The notes under the pieces are model-generated. The model was not told the DNA's origin. It saw only the letters and a list, made by a program, of their open reading frames with translations, and made no database searches. DNA of 64,000 bases from Cryptomeria japonica (Eukaryota; Streptophyta; Pinopsida; Cupressales; Cupressaceae), in NCBI RefSeq assembly GCF_030272615.1, contig NC_081409.1:20462260-20526259 (forward strand), in the 5' to 3' direction. A program made the position numbers and the translations under genes. Positions 1-11,953 of the stretch are shown here, one piece after another; within the stretch, counting starts at the first letter, position 1; the number at the start of each line of letters is the position of its first letter.

Positions 1-1339
1 TCTTGTTGGGACTCATTAAAATTGAGTCAACTTTAGAGGCCCATTTCAAAATTTTGCCCTGCATTTCCAAATGATAAAAATGAGTCAGTTTGAATGGCCT
101 AGTTAGAGAGGGTGAAGTGGAGCCAGTTGATTTTCAAGAGGGTTAGGCTCGGGATTCATGCCCTACACCTTTCATTTGGCCTATGCAGTGATGTGCAACT
201 TTCAGAATTCAGTTTGGAGAAGTTTATCAGGTACCCATTTCGAGGGGTGAGTTGAAAGTGCATTTTAGGCACAAATGCAGATTTTATTGATTAGCCTACT
301 TTGAGCAATTACATCTTTTGCCCTGTTGATTGTCACAAATAATTTCAAAATGGATTGGATTCTATACATAAATGTGAGTTATCTTGCAAATTTTCAAGTC
401 CTAACAAATCCATTTGCTCAGTTTTCAGAGCCAAATCAGTTTGCAGTTTGTGTGGTTTGACTAGTCCCTATTTCGACAGCTAGTTGGAGCCCTGTTTTGC
501 ACAAGTGTAAAAGTTGCCTCAGTGGGTGTCATGCCAAAATGTTTCTTCTGGGTTAATTTAGGTATAAATGATGAGCTATGTTTCAAATTTCAAGCCTCTG
601 TCAATCCGTTTGATCGGTTTTCAAAAGGGTTCATTGAGCCATCATTTTCAGTTATCCGTACTTTCAGTGCTATATCAGTTAAAGAGCTGTTTTTATGAGC
701 GCGCCATTTGCATCCAGTCAGGTTTTTGGTCGAACTGATAATTCAAAAATTTAGTATGTACTTCAAGGTACGTGTGTTTCAAATTTGAGGGCCTACGGAG
801 GTCGTTTGATATTTTTGAGAAAGGCACCATGTGTTGCCAAAATATTGACTTCATCAGGTCCGCAGTGTCGACAAAGCCAGTTGGTCATTTTCACCAATTA
901 ATATCTCTTCACTCAGAACTCACTTGAGAAACCATTTGGTAGAATTCATACTTGTATATTAGAGTACACGCCTGTAAATTTTCAAGATCCAGAAAGGTGT
1001 TTTGACCACTTTGAAAATTACGTCTTCGCGATTAAATGTGAAAATGCAGCGTAATTGCTTGAAGGTTGCAAAATTCAGTTTGATGATCCAAAAATGATGT
1101 CGATCATTTCTAGAGGTGTGTTTAAGGTGTCTGAAGCATTTTGAAGGCCAGTTGCTTGGAAACGAAAATTGTTTTAGTCGGACCCACTTTGGGGCCCAAC
1201 CTAGCTCATGCTTATGCATTGATTTTTGTGGCGAATTGTTCTTATTTCATGGCATGCAATCTCCCATTTGACGAATGATGATGCTAAAGAAATTTGTAGA
1301 TTAAATGTTTGTTATTTTGATCATTGTGAAGAGAATTCA
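1..1339. other. Unclassified, repeat-like non-coding DNA
   Basis: I see no convincing gene here. Phrases such as TCAAATTT(C/G)A followed by a CCT..GT.CGTTTGAT block recur loosely (near 590, 780 and elsewhere), which suggests an old, diverged repeat. The longest open frame (86 codons, minus strand, 959..1219) has no recognisable domain and looks accidental. Confidence 0.4.
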
Positions 1340-1344
1340 GATAG

Positions 1345-1611
1345 AGATTTGGAGATAAGGGAATCTACTTGTTAGGGGGTCAAAGAGCACAATTGGCTCT
1401 TGCAAGGGTTTTATACCAAGATTGTGACATTTTCTTGCTTGATAACACTTTGAGTGTTGATTGATGCACATGTTTCTGCTTGGATGTTAAAAAATGCTAT
1501 ATTTTGTCCTTTGATAGCTCATAATTAATGAATTTTATGCACCCACAAATACTCAGGCTATTCATATGGCGAATATGGTCATAATCATGGATAAAGGGAC
1601 TATGAAATGAT
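1345..1611 (+). pseudogene. ABC transporter C-family (ABCC10/ABCC13-like) NBD1 relic
   Basis: A short, frameshifted fragment of a nucleotide-binding domain. From about 1372 one frame reads [15 protein letters not shown] then [15 protein letters not shown]. This is an ABC signature (LSGGQ changed to LLGGQ) followed by the Walker B segment with its last Asp changed to Asn. After a one-base shift it continues DAHVSAWMLKNAIFCPLIAH (from about 1463), then LCTH, and after another shift NTQAIHMANMVIIMDKGTMK ending at an in-frame TGA (about 1610). The order signature, Walker B, D-loop (SAVDA), H-loop (CTHN), MDKG matches the first NBD of plant ABCC13 / animal ABCC10 transporters as I know the family. 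There are at least two frameshifts and two stops, and no flanking exon was found, so it cannot make a transporter. It is a decayed gene piece, probably transposon-carried or left by an old duplication. Confidence 0.72.
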
Positions 1612-1689
1612 TGATGAAAATGTTAGCATTATAAAGCCAAAGCTCATGACTCTTGTTATCATCCTCCCTGTGAAGAGCACAGATGGCTT

Positions 1690-2720
1690 GTGAAGAGGCC
1701 ATTGAATTTCTCAGCAAGTGCATGTGGAACGGTGCTAAGTCCATCTCCCATGACTTTGCTAACATCCATGTGGAACGATGAAGTTAGCAGCAGTAGAAGA
1801 CTCTTACCAAATGGCAACTTCCTCCTTGTCTATGGCACGATTTGGATGAAGAGGGAATTAAGGCAAGCCTTAGCAAATGTAATTGGCATTAAGCCAATCT
1901 TCCTTGCAGAGGGCGTTAAGCTGTTGGAGTATGGTGTGGGAAGGGCCAGCGAAGTTTTCAAGCAAATGCAACCCTGGCTAGTTCTTTCCCCACGTGAAAG
2001 GCACATGACAGAAGGCATCGTAATGCAGGATTTTTCCACATGAGTCTTCTATTAGTATTTACAGCAGGTTGAAATCATCAAGCAAATGCAACATGGCAGA
2101 TTTGTGCCAAATCTCCCACGCAGCATGTAGAAACCCCAACTAAAGTTTTGGAGTGGCAGCGTGGCATAAAGGGGGCCATGGAAACTTCCATCAAAATGAA
2201 ACCAGTTTATCCCCTACGTGGCATGGTAAGAGGGCAGTGTTGAGATTCAAAAGCAAGGTGCAATGTCATTAACCTTTCCCCAACGTGGCTTTAGCAAAGG
2301 CTACAGAAGTTTTCAGAGAAAATGTAAACAGTCCAAAACCCCCCCACGTGTTGCACAGGAACAGTAAATGAATGTTAATCAAGGAGTTGTAGAAGGTTTG
2401 AAATACCAACTCTCCCATGTGGAACACCAAATGCGAACAACAATGTCCTCCATCATGCTATTAGGTGTAATGGCCTACAACAAATGCATTTAGCAATAGG
2501 AACCCCCTCTGTGTGGTTGTTTGGAGGCCATATTAATCATATAGCAAATGCATTTGGCAGGTGTAAAGCTAATGTTCACAACCTTGCCAACATTTTCCCT
2601 CCCATGTGTGGTGCTTGGGCATCAACATTTTAATCAAATGCAAAAAATCACCATTAAAACCCAGGAGGAAAGCTTCAAAAATGCAGTTATAGGAAAAGGC
2701 TTTAATCCCACATTGGTTGG
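1690..2720. repeat. Degenerate tandem array with CACGTG-like core
   Basis: A CCC(A/T)(A/C)(C/T)GTGG core recurs near 1988, 2213, 2279, 2343, 2413, 2505 and 2599, spaced roughly 64 to 94 bases apart. Between cores a phrase like AAGTTTTCAAGCAAATGCAA recurs (for example near 1950, 2080, 2545 and 2630). The copies are strongly diverged. The 117-codon plus-strand open frame at 1690..2043 is made of these repeats and I do not call it a gene. Confidence 0.5.
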
Positions 2721-4520
2721 GCGAGCATGTTTTTTGATATTTATATCTAAATCTCCACCAATATATAATGTCAAAGCCTCTGGGCTTTTGACGGACGGTG
2801 TTGTTGGGTGCCCAAGGTGGGCCCATGCGTGGGCACAGATCCCAAGGTGATGGAGGAGGCTGACTGGGTGATGACGGGTGGACCCCACGTAGGCACGTTT
2901 CTTGAGGCAGACGAGCAAAATTTTGCAGAGAAAGGCCGACTTAACCAATGAGTAGGTTTGGAGCAGATTGACGGTCGGTGTAACTTCGCGAAGGTGAGAT
3001 GCACGAAGGATAAGCCCTGTGAAATGGCAAAAAGCTCAAGCAGATCGCGAAGAGTTAAAGAGTGAGCAAGTTCGGAGGATCCGACGGCCTGCACAATTTC
3101 GGAGCTTGAAGATGCACGAACATTAGAGGCTACAAAATGGAAAAAGCCAGGTGGCAGGTATAGTTAGATGTCCAATAGGTAGGTCCCATCCTGATGGCAC
3201 CTAGGTGGCGATAATGTGGCACTGAGGTGGCGTACACGTGGCGACCAAGTGGCAGTGACAAAGCGGATGACATGGTGGTGATGAGGTGTCATCCCAGGTA
3301 GCGTCCAGTCAACCCCATCCAATTGGATCCCACCACGTGGCAAGGCGTCAAGCCAAAAGGGAGGCAAAAAATCAAAATTAAAATCATGTTAATTACATAG
3401 TGCATACTATATGAATAATTCAAAAATTTAAATGATGTGCACACATAAAGGATTAATTCACCCAGGGTTGTATTTTTGGCCAAAATATCAAGTATTATAT
3501 GTTTCCAGAAAGCTCTCTCAGCGTGAAAAATCCAATTATGTAGTCAATTTTGACAAAGATTAGATATTTTGGGAGCAGTTTCGACGAGAATGAAATTCAG
3601 TTAGAGAGGAGACACTTGGCAATTTCAGTTGCAGATTTGATTTTCTTCCCTCTCCTTATTATTCTCAATTCTTCTCATTTTGTAAGGCTTCCAGAATTCT
3701 ATGAGAAGTGCTCCAGTTTTCATGGCTTCTATTTTCTAAATTTCTTGACCCAAACTTGTAAAGTTCTATGGATGTGTTCAGGGCATAGAGGCTACATTGC
3801 AGGATGACAGATTGTTTTTTAGTTGCAGGTCTTACTTGTGTCAGGTATGAGTAATTTCCCACCATATTGTCTCTGTGTACGCAGTTCAGTATTATGAATT
3901 CAATCCTCAAGGAGGATAAAATTTGTCAATTTCAAGGAAGTTGTGTGATTGTTTGTGGGTATCCTTCAATGAAGGTTTTAAATTATGTAATCAATCATGA
4001 ATAGTGGAATGTGTCCTAGATTTGATAATGTTGTGAATGGATCTGAGTAATGCATTAGTATAAGGTATTAATGCAGGGATATTTTGTAAGGAAAACAAAT
4101 TTGCAGTTGTGGTTGATATTGTGTAGTTATGTGCATGACTCTACTGCCCAATGAACAAGGCACTGGTTTCAGATATATATATATTTTAAAAGATAAATCT
4201 ATTTCCCTTTATGTTTAGGGGTTTGTGTTCTATCCTTCCAAAGATCTTTTTCACCCGTTATTTGTACAAGATCTAGCCAATCTATATGTGTTATCTAATT
4301 TGTTGAGCTTGTGGAATGGTTTATCTGCTTCATTGATGCTATCATGGTGAGTAAATGAGTTAATTTCATGCATCAAAGGTATACTCGCCTAGGTTTTGCA
4401 GAGCCTGAAGAGTAGAAGGATTTAGATCCTTGTCATGTTGTCCAAGCCTTGAGGTTCTTCATAAATTGAACTGGCTACTTCATAGATCAATTGCAGGTGT
4501 TTTTTGGTTAATCAGTTTTG
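2721..4520. other. Unclassified intergenic / repeat-derived DNA
   Basis: No gene is supported. The part around 2780..3120 is GC-richer than its surroundings and the part after 3360 is AT-rich. Several 60 to 107 codon frames overlap each other on both strands and share no recognisable domain. The stretch just before the nucleocapsid ORF could be the remains of the upstream half of that element, but I could not align it to anything. Confidence 0.35.
3168..3330. repeat. GGTGGC-rich simple repeat cluster
   Basis: About ten near-copies of a (G/A)(G/A)TGGC(A/G) word occur within 160 bases (AGGTGGCG, ATGTGGCAC, GAGGTGGCG, CACGTGGCG, AAGTGGCAG, CACGTGGCA and others). It looks like a degraded minisatellite. 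No function is inferred. Confidence 0.45.
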
Positions 4521-5027
4521 ATGAACAACAGATCTAATGCTAATACTGTTTATAGACCTAATGTTAGATATGTGCCTAGAAAATTTGAAGGTTATTGCTA
4601 TACATGCAACATGTATGGGCATAGATCTATTGAATGCATGTATGGAGCTAATTATTCAACAGCTCATATGACTCCAAGAACTGATGGTGATTGGAGAAGG
4701 AATTTCAATTACCGAAGAAGCACTAATTGGAAAAGACCCTATGTTAACCGGTCTAGTCCTAATGAGATGGAGAAGAGAGTCAATGTGATTTGTTCAATCT
4801 GCAAGAATTTTGGGCATGTGGAAATGAAATGCAGAAGAAGAATTGGTAGAGGCAATGTAGGACCATGGAGAGCATCTGGAATGGCATGTTATCATTGTAA
4901 CAAACCGAGACACATTGCCAAGTTTTGCAGAACACAAAAGAACCAACTGGTGAATCATCCTGCAGACCGGAAAGGAAAGCAGAAAGTTGATATTGAAGAA
5001 ACCAAAGTTGAGATGAATAGAACCTAG
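4521..5027 (+). CDS. Retrotransposon Gag nucleocapsid fragment with three CCHC knuckles
   Basis: An open frame of 168 residues from the ATG. It carries three C-x2-C-x4-H-x4-C zinc knuckles: CYTCNMYGHRSIEC (about residues 26 to 39), CSICKNFGHVEMKC (about 92 to 105) and CYHCNKPRHIAKFC (about 123 to 136). In the last one the usual Gly before His is Arg. Basic Arg/Asn-rich linkers join the knuckles, as expected for an RNA-binding nucleocapsid. The capsid half that should precede it is not visible, and no protease or reverse transcriptase follows, so this is a partial Gag. Its position upstream of a long extra ORF, multiple polypurine tracts and an LTR suggests an internally deleted Sirevirus-like Ty1/copia element. 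A stand-alone knuckle protein is possible but less likely. Confidence 0.65.
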   Translation: MNNRSNANTVYRPNVRYVPRKFEGYCYTCNMYGHRSIECMYGANYSTAHMTPRTDGDWRRNFNYRRSTNWKRPYVNRSSPNEMEKRVNVICSICKNFGHVEMKCRRRIGRGNVGPWRASGMACYHCNKPRHIAKFCRTQKNQLVNHPADRKGKQKVDIEETKVEMNRT

Positions 5028-5588
5028 AAGAAGAAGAGTGATGACAAACCATCTGAGGAATCAGATGCTTCACCTAATGTGGAGAATCCATCATCGACAA
5101 ACTAAGTTGTTTCTACAATTTGGGGTGAGCTTATTGTCAAATCTTGAGTTAAACCCCTGGATGAAGTACTGTAAGTTAAATCTGCATATTCTGATGCATT
5201 TTGATGTTTTGGTGTGTTTTTGGATCATAACTAGTAAATATCATTGATTTTTTGCAACCGGTAATATGCTTAAGAGTATTTTAAGGGATTTTAGGGTTTT
5301 GTCAGTTAAAGCATTTAATGCAGTAGTTTGAAAGAAAATAAAAGTAACTTTTTTAATTTCATTTGACATATTACAATCTTGAGAGCATTTGGCAAGCAAG
5401 AAAAGTAGAGAAAAGGTTGTTCTAGCAGCATTCAAATCATTTACCAACAATCTCAAGTGATCGGAGTGAAGTTTGAATCGGTGATCGAGTATTGAAAGGT
5501 TTTTTACAGTTGGAAACCCTAGTACTAAAGCAAAAAAGGTATTTATTTGAGAAATCATATTCTTTGCTTGGTGGTTTGAATATTTGAA
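5028..5588. other. Spacer between Gag remnant and extra ORF
   Basis: Non-coding as far as I can see; pol would be expected here in a complete element and is absent. The part just before 5589 is AT-rich and resembles a leader. The 135-codon minus-strand frame at 5241..5648 overlaps the start of the next ORF, has no domain, and is treated as a shadow. Confidence 0.4.
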
Positions 5589-8500
5589 ATGGATACACCT
5601 CACCTTGTCAATGTGACTGAGAGGGAAAGACCGGAATTTAAAAGACATCCATATAAGTCTGAAGAAACAAACCCTGTCAGTGCCCTATCCGGTGTACCGA
5701 ATGAAGTTTTACATGTAGAAGATGTAAGATCCTTTTATCATTGAAAACTTGAGGACATGGGTGTGATTTATATTTATAATTACTACAAATCTTTATGTGA
5801 TGAGAAAGGAATAATAAAAGAACAGTTTAGAAGTGTCACTAACAAAGGGTTTCATCATGCAATTAATTTCATTGATTATTTTGATGATGAGTTGGTAAGC
5901 TTTGTTTTAAGTTGGATTCATGATCAATTCATTTGGTTGGATAGACCTCATAAGATAACAAAGGAAGCAATCCATGTAGTAACTGGATTCTGTTCAACTG
6001 GTGAAGTACCATTGCTGAGGTCAATACCTAAAAATGATGTTGAGAAGCTAGCAGGATCTAGATTGGATAGAAGAGTCGTGACTGTGAATGATAATAATGA
6101 TCATGTAGTTTAATTTGTATCAATGGTAATTGGTTATAGAATCTTATATTCAAGCAAAATGAATAGTATATCGACAACAGCAATGCACACTGCATACCGA
6201 ATGGTAAAGGAGAATGTGGACTACAATCTTGCAGAAGCATTAAGGAGCCAATTAATGGAAAATCTAGAAGCTGTGAAGAAGGACAAGAAGTTGAGATTTA
6301 AATTTGGACAACTAATTTTGGGATTGTTTTTCTATTTTCAAAACTTTTTCCCTGGTATTGGAGATCACTAATAACTGGTTTCCCTGCCCTACTACAGATG
6401 AAGAATTGTATTAGGATGTTGAAAGACAAGTTCGATGATATTTCATGGGGTTATTTCAAGAAATTTCAAAAGAAAATGCATGCTAGGGAATGCATACCAG
6501 CAGAAGTAGTCAAACGGTATGAGAATTCCATTTGTTTTATGATAGACATGGATACATGCATGATGGAGGCTGTGATTCCCAAGACCACATGGGTAATGCC
6601 CATGGGATATGAAGTAGACAAAGATCTACTCATTTCTTATGCTAATCATTTGCTAGATCAATCGATCGATACCACCGTTGAAAGGTTTGGAACCTATAAG
6701 GAGAGACTACTTCAAGTACACTCTAAATTGTAGCGACCGGTAATAGAAAAGAAAGTGAGGAAAGAGGTGGAGGTCTTTGTTGAACAAGCCAGATTCACTA
6801 AGGAATAGATAGCAGCAACAAGAGCCAAACATAAGGTCGAACAAGGTAGAACTTATAGTGTACCAACTGGCATCTCCACTGGTAAGACAAGAGCAGCCAA
6901 AGAAGCAAAAAAGAAGAAGGTAGAAAAAATAAAGGTAAAGCTTGTTGAATCCCAACGAGGTAAACCTTCTAAAATACACTTTTGAAGGAAAGGTAAACCT
7001 ATTGAATCTCCTGTTGTGCCTACCCAAACTGGTAAAAGAAAGAAGGAAAAGGCTCATAAACCGATGACAGATGTAGAGGAGACAAAACCAAAAGAAGATA
7101 AGAGAGCACTAAGAGAAAGTGTTGAGAAGCAGAAGACTACTAATAAAGGTAAAGAATATAAGAAACTTTTGACACTTGAAGAATCTTTCATCAGGATCAA
7201 AATAATAAATAATTATGGAGTATATAAGGGATTAAACATATTATTTACTCATTTGTCTGAAAGGCAACAAAGAGAAATTGAAGATGCAGTTATATTCAGT
7301 ATGAATAAATATAGGAGAGCCCTCATTGAGTTGCAAGGGGAGATTCTAGATTCTTTATATAATTTGATTGATGCAAGGTGACAAGCATCAATTAGCCTAG
7401 ATAAAGAATTTATTCATTATACACTTAAACACTTGCAACGGGAAGCAACTGGAGAGGAAATTGAATAGAAAAAGGTTAATACAAAAGCATTGTTCAGATC
7501 AAAGAAAATATTAACAAGAATTCTTATTGGTGAGACCGAATCAGTTCAAAAGGAGACTGAGATTGTGATGAAAAAGGCTTTAGTTATCATCCATGATGAA
7601 GAAGAGGAAAAAGATGAAGAAATTTAGGATGATACCCCTGTAAAGCCAAAGTCAGAATAAATTCTTGAAGGTGTAAAGATCACAGATTTTGAACTAGACA
7701 ACAAGTATATGCAAGATGATCCTATTCATAGTGAATCGATAGATATACCAGATGGTGATACTGGTGATGTTGATAATGTTGCTAACAGTGCTGACAATAT
7801 AGATGTTTTTGAATTTGATGTACAAATGTTTGAAACGTGGCAGGAACAGGGAGAAAACACAAATGAAAAGAAAGAAGAAGACAAGTGCTCAACTGAGCAA
7901 CCAGTGAATGCATAGTCAACGGAGACTCAGACTGCACCAGTCAATGTAAGTGTAGATGCAAATGTAAATGTTGCTACTGAGGACAATCAAAAGGATAAAG
8001 CTAATAAGGAAGAGGAAGCATCGGTAAAAGAATAGACTGTTGAAAATCCGCCATCCGTCAAGGACACCACTAATGAAGAGAAGACATAAAAAGAAAAGGA
8101 GGAAGAGAAGAAAATGGAGAAGGTGGAAGAGGATAGGAGAACTGAAGAAATAAAGACAACACCTGAGGTACCTTCTGAATCCAAATTAAAGAAAACAATA
8201 GTTGATGATGATGATGATGATGCTTACTCCGTGAGCATTAAAGGTCATATTCATATGGACAATTTGAGTTCTTCAGAGTTAATGGAGATTGCTATTGCAA
8301 TGCAATCCCATGCACAAAAGAAAAGATTGAAGGAACAACAAAGAGAAGCAAAGACTATAAGGACTGTTGTTGATATTTTGTCAAGTCTCCTACCAGAGAC
8401 TGATACTGAACATTTGGTTACCCCTATTGCCAAACTTGGACATTTTAGTTGTTGATGTCGATGAACTTAAAACCCTTGAAGAAGCTGCATACATTTCTGT

Positions 8501-9056
8501 TAAAAAGGATTACAAGAAGAAAAGGGGAGAACAGTTAATGGTTGAAATAGATAAAGGCAAAGTAGCCTTAATAGTGAATAAAGACTTGTTGAAGACCAGA
8601 TTGGAAACCGGCTGCAAGATTTTGTATACTATCTCCCAATTTTCACTATTTTGTGCTGACTTGAGAAAGAAGAGAGTTGATACTGAGAAAGAGTTACAAC
8701 AGTTAAGTGAAACATTCACACCAGTATAGGACTTAGTAATCACTTTTGGTAGAAAGGTTGTTGATTTACAACACCAGTTAGAACTATATGAACATGAGCA
8801 GGTAAAATGGGTCAGATCGCTGAAAGAACTCCAGACTAAACTACTTCCCAAAGTAGATATTCTTCAGAGAGAGTTCACAGAGTCAGAGGAAATTTTGGAT
8901 ACTCCAAAGATGAGTACAGTTGATGCTATGGAGGAGTTCGCGACACAGATAATGACACATGTTGAGATTACTGAGACACTGTTAGAAATTTGGGGCAATG
9001 ATCTAAAACAGTTGAAGTTTCATTTCAGTGATGTTTTCTTAAGAATTGCATTGTAA
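5589..9056 (+). pseudogene. Decayed retrotransposon extra ORF (plant-transposon-protein-like N-terminus, coiled-coil C-terminus)
   Basis: A roughly 1150-codon reading frame starts MDTPHLVNVTERERPEFK at 5589 and ends at TAA 9054..9056. It stays in one frame to about 6370, shifts, stays in a second frame from 6398 to about 8440, then returns to the first frame. About a dozen in-frame stops lie inside. The N-terminal 250 codons include ITKEAIHVVTGFCSTGE, then VNDNNDHVV, FVSMVIGYRILYSSKMNS and KKDKKLRFKFGQLILGL. I recognise these as the pattern of the 'putative plant transposon protein' family found in extra ORFs of plant LTR elements. The middle is Lys/Glu-rich, with an acidic run of Asp near 8207. 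The C-terminus (8460 to 9050) looks like a long coiled coil. It lies in sense orientation directly upstream of polypurine tracts and an LTR, the position of env-like ORFs in Sireviruses. It is not functional as it stands. Confidence 0.62.
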
Positions 9057-9152
9057 AGACCTTAACGCTTCTATCTCTATATATCCATGCAGTTTTGATG
9101 ACAAATTTTGATGTAATGTATGTATTTAACTTCTTTAATTGGCATTGTTGTC

Positions 9153-9305
9153 AAAGGGGAGAAGAATTATTTTAAGAGTCAAAATCTTGTATGTACTATT
9201 ATGGGGGAGTGTATGTCATGAAGTCAGTGTCTTGAAGTCAATTTTTGTGTTGCACACTTGGTTGACAAAATTTTCCTAGGTGTTTCCATCAATGCCAAAG
9301 GGATA
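9153..9305 (+). other. Cluster of polypurine tracts upstream of the 3' LTR
   Basis: Three purine runs precede the LTR: AAAGGGGAGAAG at 9153, GGGGGAG at 9203, and AAAGGGATA at 9297 immediately before TGTTGGCA. The last sits where the plus-strand primer must be. Several PPT copies before the 3' LTR is a known hallmark of Sireviruses, which fits the other parts of this remnant. Confidence 0.55.
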
Positions 9306-9306
9306 T

Positions 9307-10546
9307 TGTTGGCATTTGATCATTTGAACTAAACCAGTAATGTGTGTTTGCTTGATGCAACCGGTTTATGTCTATTGAGTATAGAGTATAGATTTATGTA
9401 TGATGACTATTTTGTATGTTGTTATTGTTGGCAACTATGTTTCTTTAAGTCATCTAAGTCCTACAATTCAACTGGCTAGGCTTAACCGGTTAGCAAAGAT
9501 AGTTTTTATCTAAACTGGTTATTAGGACTTCAATCAGTAAAAGACTGGCAGTGTTACATTCAAACAACCGATAGGTGAAAATCATGAACAATGAGATGAT
9601 GTGGTTTTGAAGTAGCATTGAAGACTATCGGATGAAGACATGTTTGTGACTGCACATGTTGATTCAATCAGGTGAACAAGATTTATTTGATTGAATAGAT
9701 TAATTGATGAAGACTTAACCGATAGTGATGAAAAACACTCAGATCGGTAAAATGAACACAAAATTGGATTTGTTATGTCAGTTGCCGACATAACTAGAGT
9801 GTACAATGCAAGATTGTCTAGATTTGTTGAACCTAGGGAATTGTTGCAAGGTTCTAGCCGACGTTATGATGATTTTAAATGTGTGATGAGGTATGAAAGG
9901 ATATATGGGTATGAGCTTGAAAGTGTGAAATATCATTAGCTAATTTTGTATTTCTGATAGCGCGATGATCAGAGGAGTTGAGAGATGAAGTCTATGTGAT
10001 CTTGTAATGTTTTGAAGCAGATCTTATTAGATAATGAAGGTGTTATACTGAGTTTATTTGTACTTGTTGTCTCCCTAATAGTTGCAGCAAGAAAATCCTC
10101 TCACAAGGTCACTCCTAACAGGGTGCAGTCAGATCCTAATAGGTTTGATCATTAAATCCTCTAACCAGGTGACATAATAAATTGTGTTTGCAAATCCTAG
10201 TAACTTGGGTAGCTCCTAACAGGGCTGGTCCTCACAAGATTTTTGTAAAGATCTTAACTGAGCTTAGACACTCCTAACAGGGTGTGCCCCTAACCGGGTG
10301 TTGTAGACCAAAACCAGTCAGATCTCTATACTGTAGATAGTGGATCTTGTGGGTACTAACTTCCACCGTGGTTTTTCCCATTTGGTTTTTCCATATATAA
10401 ACTCTTGTGTCATGTGCTTTATGCTTTATGTGGTGATTGCATACTTGGTGTTATTTCTTACAAGCCTATTGAGTTTTAAGTTGGTGAAATTGATAATAAG
10501 ATTTGTATTGTTTTTACTTGCACTGATTCACCCCCCCCCCCCCCCC
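9307..10546 (+). mobile_element. 3' LTR of the Sirevirus-like copia remnant (3' end uncertain)
   Basis: It begins TGTTGGCATTTG directly after a polypurine tract. It contains several CTCCTAACAGGG / CCTCTAACCAGG phrases (near 10110, 10150, 10210 and 10270), a TATATAA at 10394, and ends in a CTGATTCA + poly-C (16 C, 10531..10546) block typical of the 3' edge of copia LTRs. No clear terminal CA followed by a target duplication is visible after the poly-C, and no matching 5' LTR lies upstream in the window, so the element is truncated or rearranged at both sides. Confidence 0.6.
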
Positions 10547-10738
10547 TCTCTGTGTCTTATAAGTTCATCATATTCTACTTGCAGGGTGGTAGGGAAATCA
10601 TTTTACATGTACCTCACTATCCCTCTTCATTTCTTTAAGAGCCTTTACACCCCAACGGGGTGAATCTTTCCTTGTCTTGTAAGTACTCCCACCAGCCCGC
10701 AAAGTATTTTCTCCTCTATCTACAGCAGGGAACATCTT

Positions 10739-11953
10739 TGTTAAACAACAATCAAGGAGGAAGACTAAGAGGGAGGAGTGAATCAGTCTTCGTCGGATCT
10801 AGAAAATTAAACTTCAAAACAAGAACTAATAAACTGCAGCAATACTCAGATAACCAAATTAACAATGCAACACACAACACCAAGATTTTTGACATAGAAA
10901 ACCACGATGGGAACCTACCCATAGTAAGATGATACTTTGTAGTAGTATGTGAAAATATTACAATGGGGAATGCACATGCATTCAGGCACACTTCCTAGAG
11001 CTCACTACTCAAAAGATATTTTCTCGAAAGGATGCAACCCTCAGGGAAGTCTCACTGACTTACAATATGATTCAGACTATAATTCAGAAGGAATGAGCTG
11101 CAATGATAGCATCTATAAATGCCTGATGACAGTTCCGATTAAGCTCAATTGTCTGCTCTACAACACCAAGCTCACCTCAACACCTCACTGAATGATATAT
11201 CCTTTTTTGCACATTCATCTCTCTTTGATAATGCAGACACAATATCGACACACAAATTACATAAGCATCTCACCTATATATACAAATCATCAACCTTGAT
11301 AACAAGGTCAGCTAAACCCTCAACCCTCATCTTACAATTACAAAAATTACATTGCACGATACAAAGATTGACCACTGGACCAATATTATGATTTACATTA
11401 CAGAGCATGGACCTAATTCAAATTCCCAAATGATCACATCCACCAAAAATCCTGCTAAGACCAACCGCAACACGCTTATCGCATAACATGAAAATCATCA
11501 CCAATTCATAAAAATCACCAAAACTCACACAATGATCAATACAGATCACCAAAACAAATAGGACATGACTAGGAAACACTAGCAAACACATTAGAATCAT
11601 TTGGAACAGTTGCACCAACACCACTTTTCAAATCTTCATTGATCAACATCTAGAAGCTCAGGAACACAACCAATCAACTACTGTCATGAGGAAAGATAAC
11701 TTGCGGAGAACCTAATCACAAACCATCTGAAATGAAGATTCACAAGATCATCCAAGACAATACCCCAAAGTCTCAGCACAAGATCTGATCATATCGAAAT
11801 ATACTGGATTCTACAAAATAGCGATCAGCAAAACCAAACTATAAAACTGGATCAAAAAATCTTCCCAAACTCACCAGAATAGATCACATGAATATGTTGA
11901 CATCAATGATAACAACATACCCTAGTAGCAACAATGATTAACTAAATCCAACA
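10739..11953 (-). mobile_element. Solo LTR, copia family shared with 27607 element
   Basis: 1215 bases bounded by TG..CA in the minus-strand reading, with a perfect 5-base target duplication ATCTT (10734..10738 and 11954..11958). No internal region is present, so it is a solo LTR left by LTR-LTR recombination. It matches, in reverse complement, the LTR at 27607..28805: shared blocks include the CCAAGATTTT..GAAAACC and AAGATGATACT(T/C)TG(T/C)AGTAGTATGT phrases and the TATA-containing CACCTATATATAC at about 11270. It has no coding content; short frames inside it are accidental. Confidence 0.85.

Noticed and set aside
5241-5648. 135-codon minus-strand frame
   Set aside because: It overlaps the start of the better supported extra ORF on the plus strand and has no domain.
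10531-10546. Run of 16 C as a special signal
   Set aside because: CTGATTCA + poly-C is a usual feature of copia LTR ends, and homopolymer length is error-prone in assemblies.
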